Source of the DNA: Solitalea koreensis
Lineage (GTDB): Bacteria; Bacteroidota; Bacteroidia; Sphingobacteriales; Sphingobacteriaceae
Length of the DNA stretch: 64,000 nucleotides
NCBI RefSeq assembly: GCF_900182575.1
Contig: NZ_FXSZ01000002.1
Span: 124,001 to 188,000, forward strand
Reading direction: 5' to 3'
Within the stretch, counting starts at the first letter, position 1; the number at the start of each line of letters is the position of its first letter. The notes below the pieces were generated by a model. It had not been told where the DNA came from. It did not search any database and saw only the letters and a program-made list of their open reading frames with translations. Positions 37,777 through 46,401 of the stretch are shown in pieces. The translations under genes were made by a program, and so were the position numbers.

Positions 37777-40700
37777 ATGCATCTCTCGCCATATAGAAAA
37801 CTCTTTCTTATTGTTATTACCGTAGTAATTTCAACACAAACTTCATATGCTCAGTACTTTGGAAGAAACAAAGTCCAGTATGAAAAATTTAAATTTACAA
37901 TATTAAAAACCCCACATTTCGATATCTACAATTATCAAACAAATGATACTGTGATGCGTAAATTCGCTGATTTGGCAGAACGTTGGTATGGAAGGCACAA
38001 AAGTGTTTTATTGCATTCATTGGAGTCTAAAAATCCAATTATGATATACAATAATCATAGTGACTTTTCACAAACTTCCCTTTCAGAAGAAAATATTGGT
38101 GTAGGAACTGGTGGTGTAACTGAGGGGTATAGAAATCGAATTTTTATGCCATTTTTTGAATCTTATGCCCAAACAGACCATGTTCTTGGACACGAAATGG
38201 TGCATGCCTTTCAATACGATATTTTAAAATCAGATGATTCACTCAGCCTTAATAATATAAGAAATCTTCCACTCTGGATGGTTGAAGGGATGGCTGAATA
38301 CATGTCATTAGGCCGTAAAGATTCCCATACCGCAATGTGGATGAGAGATGCGGTTGTAAATAAAGATATCCCGACCCTTAAAGATCTATCAACCACTAAT
38401 AAATATTTTCCTTATCGTTACGGACAAGCATTTTGGGCATTTGTAGCAGGTGTTTGGGGAGACAATATCATTAAGCCACTCTATTTAAATACTGCAAAAT
38501 TTGGGTATCAAATGGCAGTTGACAGCACACTTGGTTATGAAGAAAAGGTACTCTCTAACATGTGGAAAACACGCACAATGGAGAACTATGCCCCTTTTAT
38601 GAAAGATACTATTGCATTGGTTGGCAATAGGATTATTAGAAAAGAGGATGCTGGTGATATGAATATTTCACCGGTGTTAAGTCCGGATGGTAAATACATT
38701 ACATTCTTAAGCGAGCGTAACTTATTTTCAATTGATCTGTTTTTAGCTGAAGTTAGTACCGGACGTATTATACGTAAACTGTCGTCAGCCACTGAAAAAT
38801 TACACGTTGATGATTATAACTACATTGAGGATGCTGGAACATGGTCTCCTGATGGCAAGTCATATGCATATATTGTAAGTGAAAAAGGAAAAAGCAATTT
38901 GGTTATTGTTGATATTAATACTGGTGCTAATAAACAACAAATAATCATTAAAGGACTACCCTATTTCTCCAACCCTACCTGGTCGCCGGATGGCAATACT
39001 ATTTTAGTTACAGGTTTAAAAGATGGTCATTCAGATTTGTTTCTTTATAATCTTCAAACCAAAAAAGTTCGTCAACTAACCAATGATTATTATTCAGAAA
39101 TACAGGGTGCATGGTCAAAAGATGGAAAAAAAATAGTTTTTGTATCTGATCGTGGAAATGATACCGATCTTCCTAAGTTAAAATTTGGTTCCTTCAAAAT
39201 CTGTATACTGGATCTTGCATCAGGAAGAATAGATGTAAAAGATTTTTTCCCTGGCGCAAATAATCTAAATCCTCAATTTTCGGCGGATAGTAAAAGAATC
39301 TTTTTCCTGTCGAATGCAGATGGTATGCGAAATCTCTATGAATTTACTATTGAAACAGGAGAAATTAACAAGCTTACCAAATACTTTACAGGCATAAGTG
39401 GTATCACTGAATATGCACCAGCATTAAGCGTTAACGGACCTAATGATGAAATAGCTTATTGCTTATTCAAAAAGGGAGATTATAATTTATATAAAGCCCA
39501 AGCCAAAGATTTTCCACGTTTCAATGTTGATCCTGAAAAGGTTGACTTTACAGCTTCTCTTCTTCCACCGTTTGATCTTCCTCAGGAAAGCTTATTGACA
39601 AAAAACTTATCTAATTTTAGCCAATTCAATAAAGATACATCATATATTAAAACCCCTTACCGTCCTAAGTTTAGCTTGGTAAACGTAAGCAGCACTGGAG
39701 GAGTTGGCGTTGGCTATTCACAATATGGTACCGGTTTAGCAGGAGGTGTAGGTTTTCAATTTGGAGATATTCTTGATCGGAATCAATTATTTGCTGTTGC
39801 TCAGATAAACGGAGAAATTTATGATTTTGGAGGTCAAGTTCAATACATTAACCGAGCAGGTAGAGTAAATTATGGATTCGGTGTGAGCCACATACCTTAC
39901 TTTAGCGCGAATCAGTTTGTAAGTGTGGATACTATACATCAAGGAAGCAATGTTATAGAAACAGATAGTTATAATTATGATAAAATTCGAACATTTGTAA
40001 ACCAGTTTGCATTTTATACCTATTACCCGGTTTCGCAAACACTACGTTATGAAGCTAACCTTACTCTTTCACGATACAGTTATCGTGTTGACCGTATTTC
40101 AGATAATTATGTTTATGTAAACGGACAAGCCTATGACTATTATCAATCAAAAGGGAAAGTTGATGCAGAACAAACCTATGGAGTAAGGCCATTTAGTTTA
40201 GCGACAATGGAATTGGCGTATGTAGGTGATAATTCTCAATTTGGTGTTACTTCTCCAATGAAAGGACAGCGTTTTAGATTGGAAGGCGGTAGAACATTTG
40301 GCGATTACAATGTTTACTCTTTGTATGGGGATTATCGAAAATATTTCTATCATAAGCCATGGAGTATCGCATTAAGAGGTATTTATTACGGCCGCTATGG
40401 TGATAAACAAGATCTAAATCGTTTATATCCTCTATTTATTGGATATGATCAATTTGTAAGGGGATATAATCAAAATTCACTTTATGATAATCCGGGTACT
40501 AGTCCAGATGATCTTACTGTTGATCAGCTTATTGGTGATCACATGGCAGTTGCTAATGTTGAATTCAGATTGCCACTTACAGGGCCAGAAAAGTTGGCTC
40601 AAGTTAAATCAGGATTCCTCTTTTCCGATCTTGGAGTATTCTTCGATAGTGGAATGGCATGGAAGCAAGGTGCTCCTGTAGAATTATCGTGGAAGACTAA

Positions 40701-40854
40701 ACAAGGTGTTTACTCTCCTATTTTCAGTACCGGTATTACACTAAGAGTAAATTTATTTGGTTTTGCTATTCTTGAACCCTATTATGCATTTCCTTTCCAA
40801 CGTGGAAATGCTAAGCCGACCTTCGGATTGTTCTTGTCCGGTGGTGGTTGGTAA
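37777..40854 (+). CDS. Exported metalloprotease-like / WD40-like propeller / outer-membrane barrel fusion protein
   Basis: A 1025-residue exported protein with a signal sequence ending near residue 25 (TQTSYAQ). Residues about 35-270 resemble a gluzincin-type peptidase domain, with His139-Glu140-x-x-His143 (GHEMVHAF) and a second glutamate, Glu170, in WMVEGMAEYM. Residues about 290-580 hold PD40/TolB-like beta-propeller repeats (SPDGKYITFLSE, SPDGKSYAYIV, SPDGNTILVTG, SKDGKKIVFVSD). From about 630 on there is a surface-antigen-like beta-barrel, ending in FGLFLSGGGW with an aromatic C-terminus as outer-membrane barrels have. Similar proteins occur in Bacteroidota without known function. Confidence 0.78.
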   Translation: MHLSPYRKLFLIVITVVISTQTSYAQYFGRNKVQYEKFKFTILKTPHFDIYNYQTNDTVMRKFADLAERWYGRHKSVLLHSLESKNPIMIYNNHSDFSQTSLSEENIGVGTGGVTEGYRNRIFMPFFESYAQTDHVLGHEMVHAFQYDILKSDDSLSLNNIRNLPLWMVEGMAEYMSLGRKDSHTAMWMRDAVVNKDIPTLKDLSTTNKYFPYRYGQAFWAFVAGVWGDNIIKPLYLNTAKFGYQMAVDSTLGYEEKVLSNMWKTRTMENYAPFMKDTIALVGNRIIRKEDAGDMNISPVLSPDGKYITFLSERNLFSIDLFLAEVSTGRIIRKLSSATEKLHVDDYNYIEDAGTWSPDGKSYAYIVSEKGKSNLVIVDINTGANKQQIIIKGLPYFSNPTWSPDGNTILVTGLKDGHSDLFLYNLQTKKVRQLTNDYYSEIQGAWSKDGKKIVFVSDRGNDTDLPKLKFGSFKICILDLASGRIDVKDFFPGANNLNPQFSADSKRIFFLSNADGMRNLYEFTIETGEINKLTKYFTGISGITEYAPALSVNGPNDEIAYCLFKKGDYNLYKAQAKDFPRFNVDPEKVDFTASLLPPFDLPQESLLTKNLSNFSQFNKDTSYIKTPYRPKFSLVNVSSTGGVGVGYSQYGTGLAGGVGFQFGDILDRNQLFAVAQINGEIYDFGGQVQYINRAGRVNYGFGVSHIPYFSANQFVSVDTIHQGSNVIETDSYNYDKIRTFVNQFAFYTYYPVSQTLRYEANLTLSRYSYRVDRISDNYVYVNGQAYDYYQSKGKVDAEQTYGVRPFSLATMELAYVGDNSQFGVTSPMKGQRFRLEGGRTFGDYNVYSLYGDYRKYFYHKPWSIALRGIYYGRYGDKQDLNRLYPLFIGYDQFVRGYNQNSLYDNPGTSPDDLTVDQLIGDHMAVANVEFRLPLTGPEKLAQVKSGFLFSDLGVFFDSGMAWKQGAPVELSWKTKQGVYSPIFSTGITLRVNLFGFAILEPYYAFPFQRGNAKPTFGLFLSGGGW

Positions 40855-40880
40855 AAGATATTGTATAAATTATATAAAAA

Positions 40881-40910
40881 AGATCGCTTACATGAGCGAT
40901 CTTTTTTATT
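40881..40910 (+). terminator. Intrinsic terminator of the fusion-protein gene
   Basis: An 8-bp perfect stem AGATCGCT / AGCGATCT (40881-40888 with 40895-40902) with a 6-base loop, extendable by flanking A and T runs. A T tract follows to 40907. Confidence 0.88.
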
Positions 40911-40934
40911 TTTGGTTATACCATATTAACAACA

Positions 40935-42557
40935 ATGAAAATATTTAAGCTAAGTCTATTATTCATTCTCCTCAATTCTACCCTTGCACTTGCTCAAAAA
41001 GCAAAAATAATTCCTGAAAAGCCTAAACTAATTGTAGGTATTGTCATTGATCAAATGCGCTACGATTTTCTTTATCGATATTTTGACAAATATTCAAATA
41101 ACGGTTTTAAAAGATTAATGAGAGAAGGTTACAACTGTAAGAATAATCATTACCATTATGTACCAACTTATACCGGTCCTGGACATGCAGCCATTTATAC
41201 AGGTAGTGCGCCTGTTATTAATGGAATAGCTGGAAATAATTGGTATGATCGCTCCGCTAAAAAAAGTGTTTATTGTACCGAAGATACAAGTGTAAGAACA
41301 GTAGGAAACAATTCGAAGGCAGGACTAATGTCGCCCCGGAATTTACTTACCACTACAATTACTGATCAATTGCGCTTATCGAATTTTTTTGAATCAAAAG
41401 TAATTGGTATTGCCATAAAAGACCGTGGATCTATTTTACCGGCAGGACATACTGCAAATGCAGCTTATTGGAATGATTCATCAACAGGCACTTGGATAAC
41501 AAGTTCCTACTATATGAACGAATTACCAAAATGGGTTCAGGATTATAATGCTAAGAAGCCATCAGACTCTTACCTTGCTCAAACCTGGAATACCTTATTT
41601 CCAATTTCAGAATATACAGAAAGTACGATTGATGATCAGCCATATGAAGGTCAATTATCTGGTGAAGCAAAACCTGTTTTTCCACATAAGACCCCTAAAT
41701 ATGACTTACTCCTTACTAGTCCTTGGGGAAATACACTCACTAAAAATTTTGCAATTGCTGCTATACAAAATGAAAAACTAGGAAAAGGAAAAGTAACTGA
41801 TTTTCTTGCAGTTAGTTTTTCTTCTACAGATTATGTTGGTCATTCATTTGGTCCTTATTCAATTGAAACAGAGGATACTTACCTACGATTAGATAAAGAT
41901 TTAGCTGAATTACTTTCATTTTTAGATAACTGGATTGGCAAAGAAAATGTACTCGTTTTTCTAACTGCAGATCATGGCGTTGCCAATGTGGCTGCTTTTA
42001 ACAATGATTTTAAAATTCCTGCCGGAACTTTTGATGGCGGCAAAACTATAAAAGCGTTGAATGCATACCTTATCGAACAATTGGGTGCAGGTAAATGGAT
42101 TGAATCTGAAATTAATGATCAAATTTATATTAATCGTGAACAGTTAAAACAATCAGGTATTGTCTATGATAAAGTTTTTTCAACTATTCGCGAGTTCTTA
42201 CTAAAACAAGAGGCAATTGCTGATGTAATCGATCTTCATAACCTTTCTTCTGCCTATGTTCCAGATTATTTTTCGACTATGATAAAAAATGGAATGAATG
42301 TAAAACGATCAGGCGACATATTAATTCAACTTCAGCCCAACTGGATGGGAGGCTCAAATAAAGGTACAACACATGGAAGTTCATATCGATACGACACTCA
42401 TGTACCTCTATTATGGTATGGATGGAAAGTTCAAGCGAAATCGAGCTCTGAAAGAACTGAAATAAAAGACATCGCCCCTACCATAGCAGATTTCTTAAAC
42501 ATTCTGGAACCCAATGGTTCAATAGGAAATCCGATTCAAGGTATTATTAGCAATTGA
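40935..42557 (+). CDS. pafA: PafA-type alkaline phosphatase (phosphomonoesterase)
   Basis: A 540-residue exported phosphatase with a signal peptide ending at residue 20-21 (STLALAQ). It belongs to the alkaline-phosphatase superfamily. The first metal aspartate is in IVIDQMRYD (Asp39), the nucleophile threonine is in YTGPGHAAIYTG (about 80), and the zinc ligands follow in SFSSTDYVGHSFGP, FLTADHGVAN and GTTHGSSYRYD. The Lys162-Asp-Arg164 pair (IKDRGS) is the mark of PafA monoesterases, as opposed to the phosphodiesterase branch. It should release phosphate from organic phosphate in the periplasm. Monocistronic. Confidence 0.9.
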   Translation: MKIFKLSLLFILLNSTLALAQKAKIIPEKPKLIVGIVIDQMRYDFLYRYFDKYSNNGFKRLMREGYNCKNNHYHYVPTYTGPGHAAIYTGSAPVINGIAGNNWYDRSAKKSVYCTEDTSVRTVGNNSKAGLMSPRNLLTTTITDQLRLSNFFESKVIGIAIKDRGSILPAGHTANAAYWNDSSTGTWITSSYYMNELPKWVQDYNAKKPSDSYLAQTWNTLFPISEYTESTIDDQPYEGQLSGEAKPVFPHKTPKYDLLLTSPWGNTLTKNFAIAAIQNEKLGKGKVTDFLAVSFSSTDYVGHSFGPYSIETEDTYLRLDKDLAELLSFLDNWIGKENVLVFLTADHGVANVAAFNNDFKIPAGTFDGGKTIKALNAYLIEQLGAGKWIESEINDQIYINREQLKQSGIVYDKVFSTIREFLLKQEAIADVIDLHNLSSAYVPDYFSTMIKNGMNVKRSGDILIQLQPNWMGGSNKGTTHGSSYRYDTHVPLLWYGWKVQAKSSSERTEIKDIAPTIADFLNILEPNGSIGNPIQGIISN

Positions 42558-42581
42558 ACAAGAAGCCTTTGAATATGCAGT

Positions 42582-42619
42582 GCCCTCAAAAAGTTAGCCA
42601 CTTATTGGGGGCTTTTTTT
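42582..42619 (+). terminator. Intrinsic terminator of pafA
   Basis: An 8-bp stem GCCCTCAA / TTGGGGGC with one G-U pair (42582-42589 with 42605-42612), a 15-base loop, then seven T. Confidence 0.82.
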
Positions 42620-42733
42620 ATATAAAGACATCTATTACTTATAGTTATTACTAAAAAATATTCTTAATAAAAATGTGATTTGTGAAAATCCGAACAGTCT
42701 TTGGTTTCGTTTATCTGAATAAAAAATGAAACC

Positions 42734-43291
42734 ATGAAAAAAAATATTTTAACCTTAGTGATCGCAATAGCTTTTGCAGTATCAGCTTTTGCCCAAAAAA
42801 TGTCTAACCCAGTAGTAGGTGGCGCAGAAATGTATCCAACAAAAGACATTGTTGACAATGCTGTGAATTCAAAGGATCATACTACTCTTATAACGGCTGT
42901 TCAAGCTGCAAACTTAGTTGATGTACTAAAGGGTAAAGGTCCTTTTACTGTTTTTGCTCCAACTAATGATGCTTTTAACAAACTTCCAGATGGTACATTT
43001 ATGTCGTTATTAAGACCTGAAAACAAAACCATTTTAATTAAAATTTTAACCTACCATGTTGTCGCAAGTAAAATAGATGCGAAATCATTAATAAAAACAA
43101 TAAAAAACGGCGGTGGATATGCCACATTAAAAACTGTAAGTGGCAGAATATTAACCGCAATAATGAGCGCCGATATGAAAAGTATCGAACTTGTGGATGA
43201 AAAAGGTGGAAAATCAATGATTACTCAATCTGACGTAATGCAGAAAAATGGCATAATTCACGTTATTAATTCCGTGATGCTTCCCAATTAA
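42734..43291 (+). CDS. Secreted fasciclin-domain protein
   Basis: A 185-residue exported protein: a signal peptide (ILTLVIAIAFAVSAFAQ, cut near residue 20) plus one FAS1 domain (about 48-183). The FAS1 boxes are visible as LVDVLKGKGPFTVFAPTNDAFNKLP (H1 region), then TYHVV (YH motif), and a final NGIIHVINSVMLP (H2). FAS1 domains act in adhesion or surface binding; the bacterial role is usually unknown. It is framed by its own terminators on both sides. Confidence 0.9.
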   Translation: MKKNILTLVIAIAFAVSAFAQKMSNPVVGGAEMYPTKDIVDNAVNSKDHTTLITAVQAANLVDVLKGKGPFTVFAPTNDAFNKLPDGTFMSLLRPENKTILIKILTYHVVASKIDAKSLIKTIKNGGGYATLKTVSGRILTAIMSADMKSIELVDEKGGKSMITQSDVMQKNGIIHVINSVMLPN

Positions 43292-43313
43292 TTATACCAA
43301 GCATTTACTTAAG

Positions 43314-43340
43314 AAGCTTCTTCATAAGAGAAGCTTTTTT
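43314..43340 (+). terminator. Intrinsic terminator of the fasciclin gene
   Basis: An 8-bp stem AAGCTTCT / AGAAGCTT (43314-43321 with 43329-43336), a 7-base loop, then T to 43340. It also sits just past the stop of the convergent GIY-YIG-like gene. Confidence 0.82.
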
Positions 43341-43354
43341 ATACCCATTACATA

Positions 43355-43741
43355 TCATCTTAATGGCTCAATTAATTTTCCAGATTGAATATTCAAAATG
43401 CTAAGATCAATGATTTCATTGGAGGTGATTTTTATTGAAAGATCGTTCCAGTTTGGATTTACCGTACGAATTATTCGCTCCCTTTGAGCCTTAGTTAAGC
43501 GTTGTAATTCATCACAACGCTTTTTTAATAATACCTCATTATCATATTGTTCAAAATAAACTAATCTCATTGATTTCTTATTTTCATCAACAAATAACTC
43601 AGCAGTATTCCTGTATATGTTTACAGTCTTATAAAGGTTATCAGTATAACCAACTGTAATAATTGAACGGTTTCTATCAGTCATAAAATAAATGAAACCT
43701 TTTATTGAAAATGATACCGAAGAATTAAGATTTCTGAACAT
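43355..43741 (-). CDS. Degenerate GIY-YIG nuclease-like protein
   Basis: A 128-residue protein resembling the UvrC/GIY-YIG small nuclease family. A GFIYFMT segment (residues 15-21) stands for the GIY strand, IITVGYTDNL (about 28-37) for the YIG strand, and the C-terminal NPNWNDL (about 95-101) is typical of the family. The catalytic Arg after the YIG strand is not evident (YKTVNIYRN), and the metal-binding Glu of the REKQLK motif aligns with Cys in KRCDELQRL. It is therefore probably inactive as a nuclease. Divergent from the S24 regulator, with 107 bases between starts. Confidence 0.6.
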   Translation of the reverse strand: MFRNLNSSVSFSIKGFIYFMTDRNRSIITVGYTDNLYKTVNIYRNTAELFVDENKKSMRLVYFEQYDNEVLLKKRCDELQRLTKAQRERIIRTVNPNWNDLSIKITSNEIIDLSILNIQSGKLIEPLR

Positions 43742-43806
43742 ATATATGGCTTATTTAAATATCCTGTTGTTTTTGCAGAAATAATCACTAACTTTATTAG
43801 CAAATA

Positions 43807-43827
43807 TATACTATTATTTTTAGTATA
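43807..43827. promoter_or_regulatory. Candidate operator dyad upstream of the S24 regulator
   Basis: A perfect 7-7-7 dyad: TATACTA at 43807-43813 and TAGTATA at 43821-43827, with a 7-base AT spacer. It lies 21 bases before the start of the XRE-S24 gene and inside the divergent region, so self-control of the regulator is a natural guess. Binding is not shown. Confidence 0.45.
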
Positions 43828-43848
43828 ATAATTTTTTGCAAAATATTT

Positions 43849-44649
43849 ATGGGAATTATTTCACAGAACCTCAAGTACCTGAGAAAAAGAATTAGCCTCA
43901 CACAACAACAATTGGCTGATCAATTAGAAGTTAAACGTGCTGTTATAGGAGCGTATGAAGAAGACAGAGCGGAACCTAAAACAGAGCTCTTAATCAAAAT
44001 AGCTAATTTATTTAGTATATCGGTTGATGAATTTATTTCGGAGCGTATCAGCGATAAATGGTTTCTGAAAAAAGAGAAACTAGCAGAAGAACAAAAAAGC
44101 GCCATTGGCAATGGGATGCGTGTATTAAGTATTACCGTTGATCAAAATAATAACGAGAATGTGGAATTGGTTCCTGCTAAAGCGAGTGCTGGTTATTTAA
44201 ATGGATATGCCGATCCTCAATATGTAGCTGAGCTACCAAAGTTCCATCTTCCCTTTCTTCGTGGCGGTACTTTCAGAGCCTTTGAACTTAAAGGTGATTC
44301 CATGCTTCCATTGGAATCAGGAACAATAGTAGTTGGTGAATATATTCCAAATTTCAACGACGTTAAAACGGGAGAAACCTATGTTATCCTTAGTAAGGAT
44401 GAAGGAATCGTTTACAAAAGAGTTATCAATAAGATAAAGGAGAACAAAACACTGCGTTTGCAATCAGATAACAAATCATACGAAACTTATTCGATAAATG
44501 CTGAGGATGTACTGGAAATATGGAAGGCTAAAGCTTATATCAGTACTGCATTTCCATCTCCTGTTGGGGAACCATCACTTGAGAAACTAACCGAAATGGT
44601 AGAACAATTGCAAAAATCAGTGACAAAACTTAAATCGAATGATGAATAA
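43849..44649 (+). CDS. XRE-family repressor with S24 (LexA-like) peptidase domain
   Basis: A 266-residue DNA-binding regulator. The N-terminal helix-turn-helix covers about 6-62 (LRKRISLTQQQLADQLEVKRAVIGAYE). The C-terminal S24/LexA-like domain has the catalytic serine Ser151 (GDSM) and lysine Lys190 (IVYKR). A plausible self-cleavage site is Ala114-Gly115 (KASAG). A short coiled tail (LEKLTEMVEQLQKSVTKLK) may add a dimer contact. It could respond to DNA damage or to another stress by autoproteolysis, as CI and LexA do. Which genes it controls cannot be seen; a dyad lies just upstream. Confidence 0.85.
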   Translation: MGIISQNLKYLRKRISLTQQQLADQLEVKRAVIGAYEEDRAEPKTELLIKIANLFSISVDEFISERISDKWFLKKEKLAEEQKSAIGNGMRVLSITVDQNNNENVELVPAKASAGYLNGYADPQYVAELPKFHLPFLRGGTFRAFELKGDSMLPLESGTIVVGEYIPNFNDVKTGETYVILSKDEGIVYKRVINKIKENKTLRLQSDNKSYETYSINAEDVLEIWKAKAYISTAFPSPVGEPSLEKLTEMVEQLQKSVTKLKSNDE

Positions 44650-44664
44650 AAAATAATTCGTAAA

Positions 44665-44703
44665 TTGATTAAACCTTTTATGTTTTATTTAATCAAAAAG
44701 GTT
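44665..44703 (+). repeat. Overlapping, mutually exclusive inverted repeats in a leader
   Basis: Pair one is TTGATTAAA (44665-44673) with TTTAATCAA (44688-44696). Pair two is AACCTTTT (44672-44679) with AAAAGGTT (44696-44703). The arms share bases, so the two hairpins cannot form together. They sit between the S24 regulator and the Spy-like gene. They could be a terminator or leader switch, or chance in AT-rich DNA. Confidence 0.35.
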
Positions 44704-44722
44704 CAATAAAAAAATCAAGAAT

Positions 44723-45118
44723 ATGAAAAAATTAATCGCGCTAATTTTGCCGGTTGTATTTGCAACCGCTGTATTCGCTCAAGAGCGCACGCAAAGAACT
44801 CCTGAGGAACGTGCTACCATGCAAACTGAGCACATGACGAAAGAGCTTTCATTAAATGCCGATCAACAAAAAAAAGTACAGGATATCAACCTGGACGCCG
44901 CCAAAAAGATGGATGCTCTTCGTGCTTCCAGCAAAGGTGATCGTGACGCAATGATGACCGGAATGAAGCAAATTTCAGACGAAAAAGATGTAGCGTTAAA
45001 AGCTGTGCTTGATGAAAAACAATACAGCAGTTATTCAGCAATGAAACAAGAAAGAATGAACAAAATGAAAGAAAACCGGAAAGATTCAAAACCGGCTGAA
45101 AAACCTACGCAAAATTAA
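44723..45118 (+). CDS. Small exported Spy/CpxP-like (DUF4890-type) protein
   Basis: A 131-residue exported protein: a signal peptide ending near residue 19 (VVFATAVFAQ), then a helical, charged mature part. The segment MTKELSLNADQQKKVQDINLDAAKKMDALR (about 36-65) and the later VLDEKQYSSYSAMKQERMNKMKE follow the LTxxQ pattern of Spy-like and DUF4890 proteins. These are proposed periplasmic chaperones or envelope-stress proteins. The Lys/Pro-rich tail is probably disordered. Own terminator downstream. Confidence 0.75.
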   Translation: MKKLIALILPVVFATAVFAQERTQRTPEERATMQTEHMTKELSLNADQQKKVQDINLDAAKKMDALRASSKGDRDAMMTGMKQISDEKDVALKAVLDEKQYSSYSAMKQERMNKMKENRKDSKPAEKPTQN

Positions 45119-45140
45119 TTAAAACTAATATTGTTATTTA

Positions 45141-45178
45141 AAACTAAAGGCACCTCCAAAAGGTGCCTTTAGTTTTTT
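45141..45178 (+). terminator. Strong intrinsic terminator of the Spy-like gene
   Basis: A 15-bp perfect stem (45141-45155 with 45161-45175), a 5-base loop, and T to 45178. The AAACT / AGTTT ends make it partly usable in both directions. Confidence 0.92.
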
Positions 45179-45201
45179 AAATTGCAGGCAAATTGAACCA
45201 A

Positions 45202-46332
45202 ATGTCTGCAGCTATTGAACATTTTCTTGAACAAAAATTAGAAACTCTTAAAGCTAACAGTGCTTTTAGGATATTAAAAAACAAAAAAGGTCTGATTGAT
45301 TTTTCTTCTAACGACTACCTTGGACTTGCTCAAAACTCAGAGATCAAAAGAAACATTGAAACTGAACTGGAAAAATATCCTGATTATCGATTAGGAGCTA
45401 CAGGTTCTCGTCTTATTTCAGGAAATTCACCTTATGCTGAAGAACTTGAACAATGGCTGGCTGATTTTCACAATGCGGAGTCCGGACTGTTATTTAATTC
45501 TGGATATGATGCCAATCTGGGTATATTCTCTTCGCTACCACAAAAAGGTGACACTATTATCCTTGATGAGAAAATTCATGCCTGTATAATTGACGGTTCC
45601 AGATTAAGTTATGCTCAACGTTATAAATTTAAACATAATGATCTCGAAAGTCTTGAAAGCAAATTAAAAATTGCTACAGGAAATATTTTCATTGGGATAG
45701 AAAGTATTTATTCAATGGATGGAGATATTTCTGATTTATTGAAAATAATAGAGCTGGCTGAAAGTTACAATGCGGCTATCATTATTGATGAAGCACATTC
45801 AAGTGGTATTTTAGGTCAAAATGGAAAAGGTTTAGTATCTAAATTGGGTATGGAAGATCGGATATTTGCCCGCATCCATACATTTGGAAAAGCAATAGGT
45901 TCACATGGTGCAGTGGTTTTAGGTTCAAAAAAATTACGTGAATACCTTATAAACAATGCCAGAAGCTTTATTTTTACCACTGCAGCGCCTTTTCATGAAC
46001 TCGTATCCATCAAATCATCCTACAATTACCTTTCTAACCATCCCGAACTTCAGTTGCAGTTAAAAGAAAAGATCGACCTCTTCAGAAAAAGAATGAAAGA
46101 TGTGACAAGATGGATTCCAAGCAGTACTTCGATTCAGTCCATTATCATACCTGGAAATGAAAATGTAATAGCTGCTGCAACCCAACTTAATGAACTTGGT
46201 TTTGATGTTGGTATGGTACGTTATCCAACGGTTGCAAGAGGAACAGAACGCTTAAGAATCTGCCTACATATTTATAATTCGGATGAACAAATAATTAGTT
46301 TGACTAACAGTATCAATATTTATAAAAAATAA
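45202..46332 (+). CDS. bioF: 8-amino-7-oxononanoate synthase
   Basis: A PLP enzyme of about 376 residues that joins pimeloyl-ACP/CoA with alanine in biotin synthesis. The start is taken as the ATG at 45202, not the upstream TTG at 45193. The alpha-oxoamine synthase features are clear: DFSSNDYLGL near the start, the GATGSRLISGN loop, IIIDEAHSSGILG (PLP-binding Asp), and the Schiff-base lysine in HTFGKAIGSHGAV (about 233-245). The C-terminal VRYPTVARGTERLRI is typical of BioF over KBL. BioD lies about 1.3 kb downstream, with nagA between. Confidence 0.88.
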   Translation: MSAAIEHFLEQKLETLKANSAFRILKNKKGLIDFSSNDYLGLAQNSEIKRNIETELEKYPDYRLGATGSRLISGNSPYAEELEQWLADFHNAESGLLFNSGYDANLGIFSSLPQKGDTIILDEKIHACIIDGSRLSYAQRYKFKHNDLESLESKLKIATGNIFIGIESIYSMDGDISDLLKIIELAESYNAAIIIDEAHSSGILGQNGKGLVSKLGMEDRIFARIHTFGKAIGSHGAVVLGSKKLREYLINNARSFIFTTAAPFHELVSIKSSYNYLSNHPELQLQLKEKIDLFRKRMKDVTRWIPSSTSIQSIIIPGNENVIAAATQLNELGFDVGMVRYPTVARGTERLRICLHIYNSDEQIISLTNSINIYKK

Positions 46333-46401
46333 CTAATGGTAGTTGGTAATCAGAATACTATTTATTCTATTTAGGCGACGAATAATCAAACCAAAATTTA
46401 T

